In this document: positions 11,670-20,179 of the stretch, one piece after another
How positions within the stretch are numbered: the first letter of the stretch is position 1
How the letters are laid out: the number at the start of each line of letters is the position of its first letter
NCBI GenBank assembly: GCA_012728835.1
Contig: JAAYEJ010000062.1
Span: 83,941-147,940 of the forward strand
Direction of reading: 5' to 3'
Source: Candidatus Brocadiaceae bacterium
GTDB taxonomy: Bacteria > Planctomycetota > Brocadiia > SM23-32
DNA length: 64,000 nt
Notes under the pieces: generated by a model
What the model was told of the DNA's origin: nothing
Databases searched by the model: none
What the model saw: the letters and a program-made list of their open reading frames with translations, nothing else
Made by a program: the position numbers and the translations under genes

Positions 11670-11702
11670 AGACCCGGCGTTGCCGGTCTGTCATATTGGC
11701 AG
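11670..11702. promoter_or_regulatory. Hairpin plus CTGTCA-TAT-TGGCAG inverted repeat upstream of the chaperone operon
   Basis: AGAC-C-CGGC/GCCG-GTCT forms a hairpin at 11670-11689, just past the stop of the minus-strand SGNH gene. CTGTCA and TGGCAG at 11688-11702 form a nearly perfect 15-base inverted repeat around TAT. The hairpin may end the upstream transcript. The inverted repeat could be an operator for the chaperone operon, whose predicted -35 box lies about 80 bases further on. No regulator is identified. Confidence 0.35.
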
Positions 11703-11708
11703 AGGAGG

Positions 11709-14000
11709 CTACGATCCGCCGCTCTCGCCCCAGTAGGCCGCATGGCGCACGGCCGCCGAGAAGCCCTCGTGGCAGCACTCGGTGACCGCCGTCATGATCT
11801 CGCGCGCGATGATCCGCTGCCCCTGCTCGTTCGGGTGCACGAGGTACGTGGTCCCCTGCCCGTCCGGGGGCTGGAACAGTGCCTCCCAGTCCGGCATCAG
11901 CCGAAAGCGCGAGTAGAGATCCACCACCGGCACCCCCTTGCGCAGCCCCAGCCGCTTGGCCGCCGCCGCGTAGGCCCTCGAAGCGTCGGGCCGGCCGGGC
12001 ACCGGCGGCGGCCCCACCAGGACCGCTTCCGCCCGGCTGCGCACCAGTACCTGGTCCAGGGCGGCCGAGAGAGCGGCCTCGAATTCGTCCACGGGTGTGC
12101 CGTTGATGACCGTGTCCGGCTGGCAGACGAGGATGACGAGGTTCGGGCTGCTCCGCGCCAGCGTGGACGCCACGTGCAGGAAGCCGGCCATGGGCTGGAT
12201 GCCGGCGCTCTGCGGCGCGGCGGCGCGGCGAGGGACGAAGCGAAGGCCGCTGTAGAGGCCCTCGAGGGCCTCGGCCAGGAACTCGCCGTAGGTCCGGGCC
12301 GGGCTGCCGGGAGGGCCGCCCAGGGCGTCGTCGATGATGAGCACGTCGACCGTGGTCGACCCGGGCTCGCACAGGCAGCGCGGCGAAGCGCCGCTGCGGG
12401 TGGCGCCGGCGGTCCGCAGGGCCACCCGCGCGCCGCCGGCACGTCGCAGTTCCCCAGAGTCGTCCAGGGCCAGATCGCGCAGCACGCCGTCGGTGCCGAG
12501 CACGACGAGGTCGTCCCGCGCGACCTCGACCCCGTGGAACTGCGCCGAGACGGTGACCCGCACGTCGTCCTCCGGCACCGGAAAGAGCACCCGCAGTGCG
12601 GTCCACCGTGCCGATTCGCCTGCGGTGCCGGGCACCGTGTTCAGCACGGTGGTCGTGCCGGCGTCGTTGCGGCCTTCGCGCCGGACGGTGGCCTGCAGAA
12701 CGAACTCCTGCTCGGCGCCCCCCTGCCGCAGCACGAGGGCCTGCAGCGGCAGCACGTCCCCCGGCTGCGCAAACAGGGACGCCGGCCGCGACTGCACCTC
12801 CAGGAGCACCTCGCTGGTGGGCCGGGCCGCCGGGAACACCGGCCGGGTGACGGACGCCTCCCGGCCGTCGGCATCGCGCACGAGCAGCGTCACGGTGCGC
12901 GCCCCCGTGCCGGCGAACTCGTGGATGACCTCGGGACCCGTCGCCACGGTGCCGTCGCCGAAGTCCCACTCGAATTCCAGACTGCCGTCGGAGGACGCGG
13001 CGGCCACGCGGCTCTCGAAGCGGTAGCGGGGGAAGCCCGGCTCCCGGCCGTTGATCCGGACGGTGTAGCAGTGTGTGGCTGTGAAGAAGGGAGAGAGCGG
13101 GTCGTCGCGCATCTCCAGCCCTTCGATGTCCGCCGGCAGGTAATGGATGAACGCGCCGGGGGGAATCAGCACGATGGCGTCCGAGGACGGCGTCTGCCAG
13201 CCCAGCTTGGCCAGTTGCCCGCCGTAGTTTTCGAAGTGGTGGTAGTGGATGCGGTAGACGCCCCGCTCAAGCCGGACCTTCCGCACGGCCCGGGGGTGGG
13301 CAGGGTCGCGCCAGGTGGTGCCGAGCACGCCGGGATCGCGCCAGCACAGCAGGTCGGCCGTGCCCTCGATGCCGAACAGCGCCCCATCGTCCGAGCTGAC
13401 GGCGAACACGTAGTCCCCGCTCTCAGGGCAGTACAGCGTGCCCTCGTAGATGCTCAGGTAGAGGTCGTCCGGGCCGAAGGGATTCTCCTGGTCCCACACC
13501 TGCTTCCAGGGCTGACGGTCGTGGCGTTCGGTATGCTGGCGCACGGCGGCGGGCAGCTCGGCGGCACGGCGCAGCGGACGCGAGAGGGGGCGCGTCTCGA
13601 GGTAGAGCCCTCCCAGCGTCTCGGTCCACGGCTCGGAGGCGGGCAGGGCCTCGCCGCTCCCGTAGTAGAGGTGGAAGTGATCGCAGTCTTCGGGCGCCTG
13701 GAAGTAGACGCGAAACGCCGCCTGCTCCCCCACCTCGATTCGGTGCGGCACGGCACGGCCTGCGGGGGTCGTCACGCGGATGTCCGCACCGTCCGGCCGG
13801 CACCGCTCGCTCTGCTCGGCCAGGTCGATCTGCACCGTATTGAGTCCGCCCCGCCGGGCAGCGGGCACCGCGCTGAGCAGCAGGCGGCAGGGCATGTCCG
13901 GGGCATGCCAGTCCTCCCGGGCGCCGGCCGCGCCGCCAAGTGTCACCAGCATGGCAAGGACGGCCACCGCCAGGGGCCGCCCGGCACGGGGTCTTCCCAT
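11709..14000 (-). CDS. Secreted PA14-PKD-SGNH hydrolase multidomain protein
   Basis: 763 residues. The N terminus (RPLAVAVLAMLVTLGGAAGA) is a signal peptide. An alpha/beta sandwich with YLSIYEGTLYCPESGDYVFAVSSDDGALF and KVRLERGVYRIHYHHFENYGG is a PA14-type carbohydrate-binding domain (about residues 150-290). FEWDFGDGTVATGPEVIHEFAGTGARTVTLLVRD is a PKD domain (about 345-390). The C-terminal 200 residues (VDVLIIDDALGG, LVILVCQPDTVINGTPVDEFEAAL, and VHPNEQGQRIIAREI with the D/H-type end) look like an SGNH/GDSL esterase fold. A role in binding and deacylating extracellular polysaccharide is plausible. The start at 14000 follows GGGAG; the longer frame lacks one. Confidence 0.75.
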   Translation of the reverse strand: MGRPRAGRPLAVAVLAMLVTLGGAAGAREDWHAPDMPCRLLLSAVPAARRGGLNTVQIDLAEQSERCRPDGADIRVTTPAGRAVPHRIEVGEQAAFRVYFQAPEDCDHFHLYYGSGEALPASEPWTETLGGLYLETRPLSRPLRRAAELPAAVRQHTERHDRQPWKQVWDQENPFGPDDLYLSIYEGTLYCPESGDYVFAVSSDDGALFGIEGTADLLCWRDPGVLGTTWRDPAHPRAVRKVRLERGVYRIHYHHFENYGGQLAKLGWQTPSSDAIVLIPPGAFIHYLPADIEGLEMRDDPLSPFFTATHCYTVRINGREPGFPRYRFESRVAAASSDGSLEFEWDFGDGTVATGPEVIHEFAGTGARTVTLLVRDADGREASVTRPVFPAARPTSEVLLEVQSRPASLFAQPGDVLPLQALVLRQGGAEQEFVLQATVRREGRNDAGTTTVLNTVPGTAGESARWTALRVLFPVPEDDVRVTVSAQFHGVEVARDDLVVLGTDGVLRDLALDDSGELRRAGGARVALRTAGATRSGASPRCLCEPGSTTVDVLIIDDALGGPPGSPARTYGEFLAEALEGLYSGLRFVPRRAAAPQSAGIQPMAGFLHVASTLARSSPNLVILVCQPDTVINGTPVDEFEAALSAALDQVLVRSRAEAVLVGPPPVPGRPDASRAYAAAAKRLGLRKGVPVVDLYSRFRLMPDWEALFQPPDGQGTTYLVHPNEQGQRIIAREIMTAVTECCHEGFSAAVRHAAYWGESGGS

Positions 14001-14117
14001 ACGCGCACGCTCCCTGTCCTGTGCAGCGGGCCAGACCGCATGATAGCAGGGACAGGGGGCCGAGCCAAAGGGACGACCGCCGAACGGCACGTCCGCGGGC
14101 CTGGCAAATAGAGGGGG

Positions 14118-14192
14118 TGGTAGCGGAGGAGGGATTTGAACCCCCGACCCGAGGCTTATGAATCCTCTGCTCTACCCCTGAGCTACTCCGCC
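14118..14192 (-). tRNA. tRNA-Met (CAT), elongator type
   Basis: 75 bases including an encoded CCA. A seven-base acceptor stem (GGCGGAG/CTCCGCT, with a G-U first pair) is followed by D arm GCTC/GAGC, anticodon loop TTCATAA with anticodon CAT and T arm GGGGG-TTCAAAT-CCCTC. The anticodon stem is GAGGA/GCCTC with one A-G mismatch and lacks the three G-C pairs of initiator tRNA. It is therefore elongator Met, or tRNA-Ile2 if the C34 is changed to lysidine. Confidence 0.93.
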
Positions 14193-14205
14193 ACCAACGC
14201 CCTGC

Positions 14206-14235
14206 ATGTTAGCGTGTAACGCCCCGGCCTGTCAA
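14206..14235 (-). promoter_or_regulatory. Predicted promoter of the tRNA-Met gene
   Basis: TTGACA (14235-14230), 18-base spacer, TAACAT (14211-14206) on the minus strand, 14 bases before the tRNA 5' end. The -35 box overlaps the end of the preceding coding region. Confidence 0.7.
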
Positions 14236-14669
14236 GCCGAACGGGCAGGTGAGTAGGGCAGATCGAATGCCTCGCGCACGCGGGCCGTCATCTGGGCTTC
14301 CGACATCTTCTGGGCGCTGTCCAGGGCGCGGACGCGGCCCGTGAAGTCCTTGTGTTCCCTGAGCGTCTTGAGGAGCTGCTTCTTCGCCTGGCCCGGTCCG
14401 AACACGTAGATGCTCTCCGCGGTGCGGGCGGCCCGGCAGATCCTCTCATACAGGCGGTGCGCATGGATCTGCCGCTTCTCCTCCGGGTCGGCATGGGGCG
14501 GGAGCCCCCCGTATGCCCCTCTGCGCCCCGAGATCGTCCGTCCGCTGGATCGGCCATGCCTCGGCTGGTCGACTTCCGCGTGCTGCACGTCCGTTTCCCC
14601 GTCCTCGTCGATCCACACGAGGTAGGCTTCCCTGTGGTCCAGCCAGATCCCCAGGTAAGGCTTCGTCAT
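14232..14669 (-). CDS. Small conserved protein, possible BaeRF/host-attachment-like family
   Basis: 145 residues, no signal peptide. It begins TKPYLGIWLDHREAYLVWIDEDG, has a polar middle with basic and Gly/Arg-rich residues, and then AESIYVFGPGQAKKQLLKTLREHKDFTGRVRALDSAQKMSEAQMTARVREAF. The overall pattern (an initial strand with a Leu-Asp-His motif, and a later GPGxAKxxL turn) is like small planctomycete proteins related to the bacterial eRF1-like (BaeRF/host attachment) group; this is recognition by eye and not certain. The start at 14669 has GGGGAGGAAG upstream and lies after the promoter; the longer frame would start inside the -10 box. Confidence 0.6.
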   Translation of the reverse strand: MTKPYLGIWLDHREAYLVWIDEDGETDVQHAEVDQPRHGRSSGRTISGRRGAYGGLPPHADPEEKRQIHAHRLYERICRAARTAESIYVFGPGQAKKQLLKTLREHKDFTGRVRALDSAQKMSEAQMTARVREAFDLPYSPARSA

Positions 14670-14736
14670 GGCGCACTTCCTCCCCAGCATCAGATGCAGG
14701 TGCCTGAAGTGTCCGTCCCCCAACAGCCATGACCCC

Positions 14737-14766
14737 ATACTACGCCAGCGGGCGGAACCGAGTCAA
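14737..14766 (-). promoter_or_regulatory. Predicted promoter for the gene at 14232-14669
   Basis: TTGACT (14766-14761), 18-base spacer, TAGTAT (14742-14737) on the minus strand, 68 bases upstream of the start codon. Its position rules out the longer reading frame that begins at 14738. Nothing else is seen in the 227-base gap to the kinase gene. Confidence 0.6.
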
Positions 14767-14896
14767 GACAGCAGATTGGATGGAAATGGGTGTGGGAGCA
14801 GGCAACCGGTGCGAGATTCGCGCGCGGGCCGGAGGGAGATGGGGCCCAGAGCACGCCGCCTGGAGCAGGTCTCCCGGCGGCATGTGCGGCGGGGCC

Positions 14897-17062
14897 CTAT
14901 TCGGTGGACATGACGAGCCAGAGGACGAGGCCGCCGACGCCCAGAATGGCCACGCCGAAGCCGATCAGGACGAGCACCAGCGGCTGCTTGTACCACGGGC
15001 CGCGTCGGGCGCGGATGGCTGCCAGTTCGGCCGCGACGCGGGCCTCCTCCCTCTTTTTCTCTTCGGCTTCCCGGATGAACCGCTGCGCGCCGGCCAGCAT
15101 CTTGGCCATGGCGGGCCGCTCGGGGTCCGCCTCGGGAGTCAGTTCGAGTGCGGCCTTCAGGTAGCCGAGGGCGTCGGCGTATCGTTGTTCCTCGAATGCC
15201 TTGCGTCCCTGGGCGAAGGCGCTCTTGCGGACCGTCTGCCCGGACTGCTGTTCGATGGCGGTCTGGAGTTCGCGCACCAGCGGGTGGTCGCGGCGTGTGG
15301 CGCTGGCGAATTCGAGGGCCTTGCGGGCCTCGGTCGTCTTGCCCTCCTCCAGGAACCGCCGAACCTCGCGCAGTTCGTACTCCACCATCCTGTCGGTCTC
15401 GCGCGCGTCATGGAGCTGCGCGCGCGCGTCCTCGAGGCCGGGGCAGTCCACCCAGGTTTGGGCGACGCCGTTGAGCGCCTTCTCGGCCTCATCGTACTGC
15501 TGCTGCTTGATCAGGTCGAGCGTGGCGCCCACCCTCTGGCGGGCCAGCGCCATGCGGGACTTGAGGTTGATCAACTGGGCCTCGACGTCCTGCCGGTGGC
15601 CGAACTCCTCGGGGATGGACTCCAGGATGGGCAGGGCGTCGGCCAGACGGCCCTCGGCGGCCAGCCGCTTTCCGTCGGCGATCTGCTGGCGGTAGTACTT
15701 GCGCTCCTCCTGTCGGTAGGTCTCGATGAAGCGTTGGGCCCGTTCGCGCGCGCGCTGGAACATCTTCTCCCGCGTGCGGAGCACCTCTTCGAGGGCCTTG
15801 ACGGCGCCCTTGTAGTTGTGGCGGGCGGCCAGGCGGCGGGCCCGCTCTTCGGTGCGGCCGATGTTCATCGAGGTCTGGCGGCGCAACTCGCTGAGGTTCA
15901 CGCCGCAGGAGGTGCAGATGTCGCGGTCGATCCGGTTATCGGCGCCGCACTCGGGGCACGAGTCGAAGAGAGCCGACAGATCGGCGCCGCAATGGACGCA
16001 TGTCTTGGCGGTGGGCGGGCTTTCCTTCTTGCACTGGGGGCAGACCTCGTAGGCGCGGGCGAGATCCTGCCGGTAGGTGCGGAAGGCGTCGAGCAGCTCG
16101 CGGGCCGTCTGATAGCGTTTGTCCGGGCTCGCGGCCAGGCAGGTCAGGACGATGCGGTCCAGACGGGGGTCGACGCGCGGGTTGGCGCGGCTGGGCGGCG
16201 TCGGCGGCAGCCGGTCGGGCACCTTGCCCACAAGGGCGCGGTACATGACGGCCCCCATCGCGAAGATGTCGCTCCGCTCGTCCGTGCGGTTGACGTGCAT
16301 CTCCTGCTCGGGGGGCATGTAGCCGCGCGTGCCCATCACCTTCTTCTTGCCGGACGCCTGTTCGTCGGCGCTGGCAATCAGGCCGGCCACGCCGAAGTCG
16401 GCGATCTTCACCATGCCGTTCTCGTTCAGCATGATGTTGGCCGGCTTCAGGTCGCGGTGCACGACGCCCTTGGAGTGGGCATAGGTGAGGGCATCGCAGC
16501 ACTGTTCGAGGATCTGGAGGAAAAACTCCTCGTCCAGTTGACCGGAGGCGATCAGTTCGCCGAAGGTGGTGCCTTCGACGAACTCCATGGCGAAGTAGTA
16601 GGTCTCGTCCTGGTGGCCGCGGTCGATGATGCTGACGATGTTCGGGTGGTTCAGCGATGCGAGCAGTTCGGTCTCGCTGTCGAACTGCCGCACGAACGAT
16701 GGGCGCTTGGCGAACTCCTTCGGCAGGATCTTCAGCGCGACCGAGCGGTCCAGCGATATCTGGGTGGCCCGGTACACCACGGCCATCGCGCCCGCGCCGA
16801 CCATGTCCTCCACCCGGAAGCCGCCGAGCTGGTCGCCCTTCTTGATCTCGCCGTACTCGGCGCGGGCCGCCGCGCTGCTGAAGCCCTCGGTGCCCCAGCC
16901 GGCGGTCGACCCGACGCGCACCTCGGTCTGGCCGGACCTGGTGCCCTTCTTGCGGACGATCTCCACCGTCCGGCTGCATGACGGGCAGGCGACTCGCCCC
17001 TGCCCCATGTCCTCGTTCCACTCGAACTCGCCACGGCAGTAGGGACACCTCAGGGAAGCCAT
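14897..17062 (-). CDS. Zinc-ribbon serine/threonine protein kinase with TPR-like region and C-terminal membrane anchor
   Basis: 721 residues. An N-terminal zinc ribbon (C6, C9, C26, C29) is followed by a Hanks-type kinase domain at about 82-345: glycine loop GAGAMAVVYRA, K111, HRDLKPANIM (D204), ADFG (D222) and the MGTRGYMPPEQ activation/P+1 segment. Two further zinc ribbons follow (CPQCKKE...CVHCG; CPECGAD...CTSCG). A long helical region with TPR-like repeats (YKGAVKALEEVL, YDEAEKALNGVA, YADALGYLKAALE) comes next. One membrane helix (VLVLIGFGVAILGVGGLVLWLV) lies near the C terminus. The kinase domain is therefore cytoplasmic and tail-anchored. It is a stand-alone gene with its own promoter. 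Confidence 0.93.
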   Translation of the reverse strand: MASLRCPYCRGEFEWNEDMGQGRVACPSCSRTVEIVRKKGTRSGQTEVRVGSTAGWGTEGFSSAAARAEYGEIKKGDQLGGFRVEDMVGAGAMAVVYRATQISLDRSVALKILPKEFAKRPSFVRQFDSETELLASLNHPNIVSIIDRGHQDETYYFAMEFVEGTTFGELIASGQLDEEFFLQILEQCCDALTYAHSKGVVHRDLKPANIMLNENGMVKIADFGVAGLIASADEQASGKKKVMGTRGYMPPEQEMHVNRTDERSDIFAMGAVMYRALVGKVPDRLPPTPPSRANPRVDPRLDRIVLTCLAASPDKRYQTARELLDAFRTYRQDLARAYEVCPQCKKESPPTAKTCVHCGADLSALFDSCPECGADNRIDRDICTSCGVNLSELRRQTSMNIGRTEERARRLAARHNYKGAVKALEEVLRTREKMFQRARERAQRFIETYRQEERKYYRQQIADGKRLAAEGRLADALPILESIPEEFGHRQDVEAQLINLKSRMALARQRVGATLDLIKQQQYDEAEKALNGVAQTWVDCPGLEDARAQLHDARETDRMVEYELREVRRFLEEGKTTEARKALEFASATRRDHPLVRELQTAIEQQSGQTVRKSAFAQGRKAFEEQRYADALGYLKAALELTPEADPERPAMAKMLAGAQRFIREAEEKKREEARVAAELAAIRARRGPWYKQPLVLVLIGFGVAILGVGGLVLWLVMSTE

Positions 17063-17134
17063 CTTGCTCCCTTCTGTTCGGATTCCACCAAGCCCTGACC
17101 AGCGCCGCCCGACTCGGCGCGCGAAGCCGCCGGA

Positions 17135-17164
17135 ATTCTACTGGAACTGCCCGGTGCCGATCAA
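17135..17164 (-). promoter_or_regulatory. Predicted promoter of the kinase gene
   Basis: TTGATC (17164-17159), 18-base spacer, TAGAAT (17140-17135) on the minus strand, about 73 bases upstream of the kinase start. Confidence 0.55.
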
Positions 17165-17192
17165 GTGCGCAATAATCGGCATGGCAGAAGCC

Positions 17193-17864
17193 TCAGGGCT
17201 CGCCGGGCGGCGGCAAGCCCGGCAGTGCGCGCAGAGGGCATTCGGCGCACGCGCGTCGCGGGCGGCAGTAGCGTTTTCCGAGTTCGACCAGTTGCGCGTG
17301 GTAGTCCTTGTACAGCTCCGGATCGCGCGGCAGATGCGACTCGAAAAGCTCCTGCAGCTCGAAGTAGTCGCAGTCCGTATCGACCAGGCCGTGGCGGACG
17401 GCCATGCGGACCGTGTAGGCGTCGACGACGAACGTCGGACGGCCCAGGGCATAGAGGAGGATGCTGTCGGCCGTTTCGGGGCCGATGCCGCGCAGGCTCA
17501 GCAGTTCGGTTCTCAGTTCCGCCGTGTTGCCGACGACCTGGCTCGGGTCACCGTCGGCGCGGTTCACAAGCCAGCGGGCCAGTTCCTGCAGGCGCGCGGC
17601 CTTCTGCCTGTAGTAGCCCGACGGGCGGACCAGTTCCTGCAGGCGCTCGGGCCTGGCCTCGGCCAGGGCGTGGGCGTTGAGCAGGTCGGCCGCCCCCAAT
17701 CGCTCGATGGCCGTGCGGGCGTTGTTCCAGTTCGTGCGCTGGGTGAGGATGGCGCCGACCATGACCTCGAACGGCGTCTTCGCCGGCCACCACCCCTGGT
17801 GTCCGAACGCATCACGCAGGGCTTCGTAGACGCGCATCAGGCAGCCGGCTATCGGGTCGCGCAT
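17193..17864 (-). CDS. Endonuclease III-like HhH-GPD DNA glycosylase
   Basis: 223 residues, similar in length to bacterial endonuclease III-domain proteins. The helix-hairpin-helix LRGIGPETADSILLYALG and the catalytic Asp (D148 in VVDAYT) are clear. The Lys that makes Nth a bifunctional AP lyase is replaced by Glu-Thr in the hairpin, so a monofunctional base-excision glycosylase of the MagIII/3-methyladenine type is more likely. The C terminus has C200, C206 and C209 in the iron-sulfur loop order, but the usual fourth Cys is absent. An alternative start is M10. It ends a minus-strand series with ribD and the THUMP methyltransferase. Confidence 0.85.
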   Translation of the reverse strand: MRDPIAGCLMRVYEALRDAFGHQGWWPAKTPFEVMVGAILTQRTNWNNARTAIERLGAADLLNAHALAEARPERLQELVRPSGYYRQKAARLQELARWLVNRADGDPSQVVGNTAELRTELLSLRGIGPETADSILLYALGRPTFVVDAYTVRMAVRHGLVDTDCDYFELQELFESHLPRDPELYKDYHAQLVELGKRYCRPRRACAECPLRALPGLPPPGEP

Positions 17865-17886
17865 GGAATCGGCCGTGTTCGGGGGA

Positions 17887-18951
17887 TCAGAACGACTTCT
17901 CGATCCGGTAGAGGGTCCAGTGCCGGCCTTTCCAGTTGCAGGCCAACGTCGAGACCGGGCAGTGCGGGGCCACCCGCTTGAGCACCTCGGGCAGCAGGTC
18001 CCCCTGCTGCATCAGCCAGACCATGCGGCCTTCGAAGCGGAGCACCCGCAGGCTCTCCTGCACCAGAGGGGCCAGTTCCTCGGGCCGCCAGCGCCGCCCG
18101 CCTGAGGGCTCGCTCTGCGGCGGAACGGCGGCAACGGCCGAGAACGTCCGATCGGCGAACGGCAGCGCGGCGGCGTCCCAGCAGGCGAACTGCACGTCGG
18201 CGCCGGCGGCCTGTGCGTTCGTGCGCGCCCAGCCGATTCGGCGTTCGTTCCGCTCGCCCGCCACCACGCGCTGCGCTGCGCCGGCCAGGCAGCGTTCGAT
18301 GGCAACCGAGCCGGTTCCGCAGAACGGGTCCAGGAAGACGTCGTCGCCCCTGGGCTCGGTCATCCGCACCATGGCGGCGGCCAGCGTCGGGTCCGTCGCG
18401 CTGCGCGCGTGGCACCGCCTGTAGTCGCGCACGGCCAGCGAGCGCACCGTCAGGCGCGCCAGGAGCCGGCACCACTCGTTGTGGACGTCCACCTTCAACT
18501 GAAGGGGCCGGTCCTCCAGCGTAGTGCGGCGCCCGGTGGCCGTGGCGACGGCCTCGAGGGCCAGCTCCTCGACCTGCGCATATGTGAACCGGTGCTCGCC
18601 CTTCCTGTCGACACGGATGCCGATCTCCCCGGCCGCCTCGTCGTGGAAGGCGCCGGCCAGCCGCTCCCATCGTGCCAGGGGAAGCGCACGCAGGCGGTCC
18701 GTCAGCGGGGCCAGGTCGGCCAGGGACGGGCCGATGCGGACGCGGTCGATGCACAGGAAGACGTTGCCGGCCAGGCGCAGGGCGCCCACGTGCCTGGGGT
18801 CGCCGCCGTAATGGAAGGCGACTTCGCTCCAGTGGCGTTCGCCCGGCACATGCAGCCGCTCCTGCACCTCGTCCGCCAGCAGGCCCTCCAGCCCGTACAG
18901 GCAGGTGACGACATACCGGTCGGTTCCTTCGACGGCATCCCTGTTCAGCAT
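17887..18951 (-). CDS. THUMP-domain RNA methyltransferase (RlmL/TrmN-like)
   Basis: 354 residues. The N-terminal half matches the ferredoxin-like plus THUMP module (YVVTCLYGLEGLLADEV at the start, RFTYAQVEELALEAV in the THUMP part). The C-terminal half is a class I methyltransferase: FLDPFCGTGSVAIE is the AdoMet-binding motif I and VVAGERNERRIGWARTNA follows. The catalytic motif IV, normally (D/N)PPY, reads VPPQ here, so the N2-guanine activity of typical members may be altered. The ATG at 18951 overlaps the ribD stop (ATGCTGA), implying coupling. The substrate could be tRNA or 23S rRNA. Confidence 0.82.
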   Translation of the reverse strand: MLNRDAVEGTDRYVVTCLYGLEGLLADEVQERLHVPGERHWSEVAFHYGGDPRHVGALRLAGNVFLCIDRVRIGPSLADLAPLTDRLRALPLARWERLAGAFHDEAAGEIGIRVDRKGEHRFTYAQVEELALEAVATATGRRTTLEDRPLQLKVDVHNEWCRLLARLTVRSLAVRDYRRCHARSATDPTLAAAMVRMTEPRGDDVFLDPFCGTGSVAIERCLAGAAQRVVAGERNERRIGWARTNAQAAGADVQFACWDAAALPFADRTFSAVAAVPPQSEPSGGRRWRPEELAPLVQESLRVLRFEGRMVWLMQQGDLLPEVLKRVAPHCPVSTLACNWKGRHWTLYRIEKSF

Positions 18952-20120
18952 CCCGAACTCCCTGGCGGAGTGCCCTTCTGCTGCCCGCGCGCGATCCAGT
19001 TCCGTGGGGCGGTGACCCACCCGCGTACCAAGACGTCGGGGCCGACGCGAACGACTTCGCAATCGGCCAGGTCCCGCACCGCGCTCATGGCGTCCACCCC
19101 CTGCCCCCCCACCGGCCCGAGGGCGCCGGAACCGCCGATCAGACGGGGCGCGACATAGGCCAGCACGCGGTCGACGAGTTTCGCGTCGAAGAACGACCCC
19201 AGCACATCGGGCCCGCCCTCGACGAGCACGTTGGCCATGCGGCGTGCGCCCAGTGCGTCGAGCAGGGCCGCCGGGTCGACGCGCGGACTCCCCGGCCCGC
19301 CGCGCGGCAGGGACAGCACCTCGCAACCGAGGGCCTGCAGGGCCGGCAGGCCCTCCGGAGGCTCCCCATCCACGCAGGCCAGCAGCACGGGCGCCTCCCG
19401 CGCGGTGCACGCGAGCCGCGAATCCGGCCGCGGCGCCCGCCGGCCGCAGAGGACCAGGCGCGCGGCCGTACGGCGCCGCTCCGCGTCGCGGCACGTCAGC
19501 AGCGGGTCGTCGGCGCGTGCGGTCCCCGCCCCCACCAGGACGCAGTCGACGAGCCCCCGCAGGCGGTGCACGTCGCGCCGGGACTCGACCGAGCTGATCC
19601 ACCGGGAATCGCCGGTGCGTGCGGCGGCCCGGCCGTCGATGCTCATGGCCCACTTGGCCGTCACGAGCGGGCGGCCGACGGCGGCCAGCTTGAAGAAGGC
19701 CGCGTTCTGACGGGCCGCCTCGTCTTCGCACAGGCCCTCGTCCACCGCGATTCCCGCCCGCCGCAGGATGGCCACTCCCCCGCCCGGGTCGGCAGCCGTC
19801 GGGTCCCGAAGCGGGATGACGACGCGCGCGACGCCGGCCCGCACGACGGCCGGCGCGCAGGCGGGCGTCTTGCCCGCGTGATCGCAGGGCTCCAGCGTGA
19901 CGTAGAGCGTCGAGCCGCGCGCCCGCTCCCCGGCGGCGGCCAGCGCATTGACCTCCGCGTGCGGGCCGCCGAAACGCTCGTGCCAGCCCTCCCCGACGGC
20001 ACGTCCCTCCCGCACGAGGACCGCCCCGACGAGCGGGTTGGGCTCGACCCACCCGCGCCCCCGCTCCGCCAGGTGGAGGGCGCGCCGCATGGCAGAACGG
20101 TCGTCGTCGGAAAAGTCCAT
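18945..20120 (-). CDS. ribD: RibD, bifunctional riboflavin deaminase/reductase
   Basis: 391 residues, both domains present. The deaminase part carries H54-A-E56 and PCDHAGKTPAC with C79 and C88 as zinc ligands. The reductase part (from about 160) has TAKWAMSIDGRAAARTGDSRWIS and VLVEGGPDVLGSFF. It catalyses steps two and three of riboflavin synthesis in the cytoplasm. No other rib gene is adjacent; it leads an operon with the THUMP methyltransferase and the glycosylase. The ATG at 20120 has AGGGGTG upstream, and the promoter lies within 80 bases. Confidence 0.95.
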   Translation of the reverse strand: MDFSDDDRSAMRRALHLAERGRGWVEPNPLVGAVLVREGRAVGEGWHERFGGPHAEVNALAAAGERARGSTLYVTLEPCDHAGKTPACAPAVVRAGVARVVIPLRDPTAADPGGGVAILRRAGIAVDEGLCEDEAARQNAAFFKLAAVGRPLVTAKWAMSIDGRAAARTGDSRWISSVESRRDVHRLRGLVDCVLVGAGTARADDPLLTCRDAERRRTAARLVLCGRRAPRPDSRLACTAREAPVLLACVDGEPPEGLPALQALGCEVLSLPRGGPGSPRVDPAALLDALGARRMANVLVEGGPDVLGSFFDAKLVDRVLAYVAPRLIGGSGALGPVGGQGVDAMSAVRDLADCEVVRVGPDVLVRGWVTAPRNWIARGQQKGTPPGSSGC

Positions 20121-20162
20121 GGGACACCCCTGGTCGGGCAGGCGGGCACGCACGCGAATGCA

Positions 20163-20179
20163 GGCGGTATTATACCGCC
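20163..20179. promoter_or_regulatory. Perfect 17-base palindrome on the ribD -10 box
   Basis: GGCGGTAT-T-ATACCGCC, a perfect inverted repeat with one central base. Read on the minus strand its centre contains TATAAT, the ribD -10 box. A dimeric repressor bound here would block ribD and, being next to the accA -35 box, could affect accA. Confidence 0.6.
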
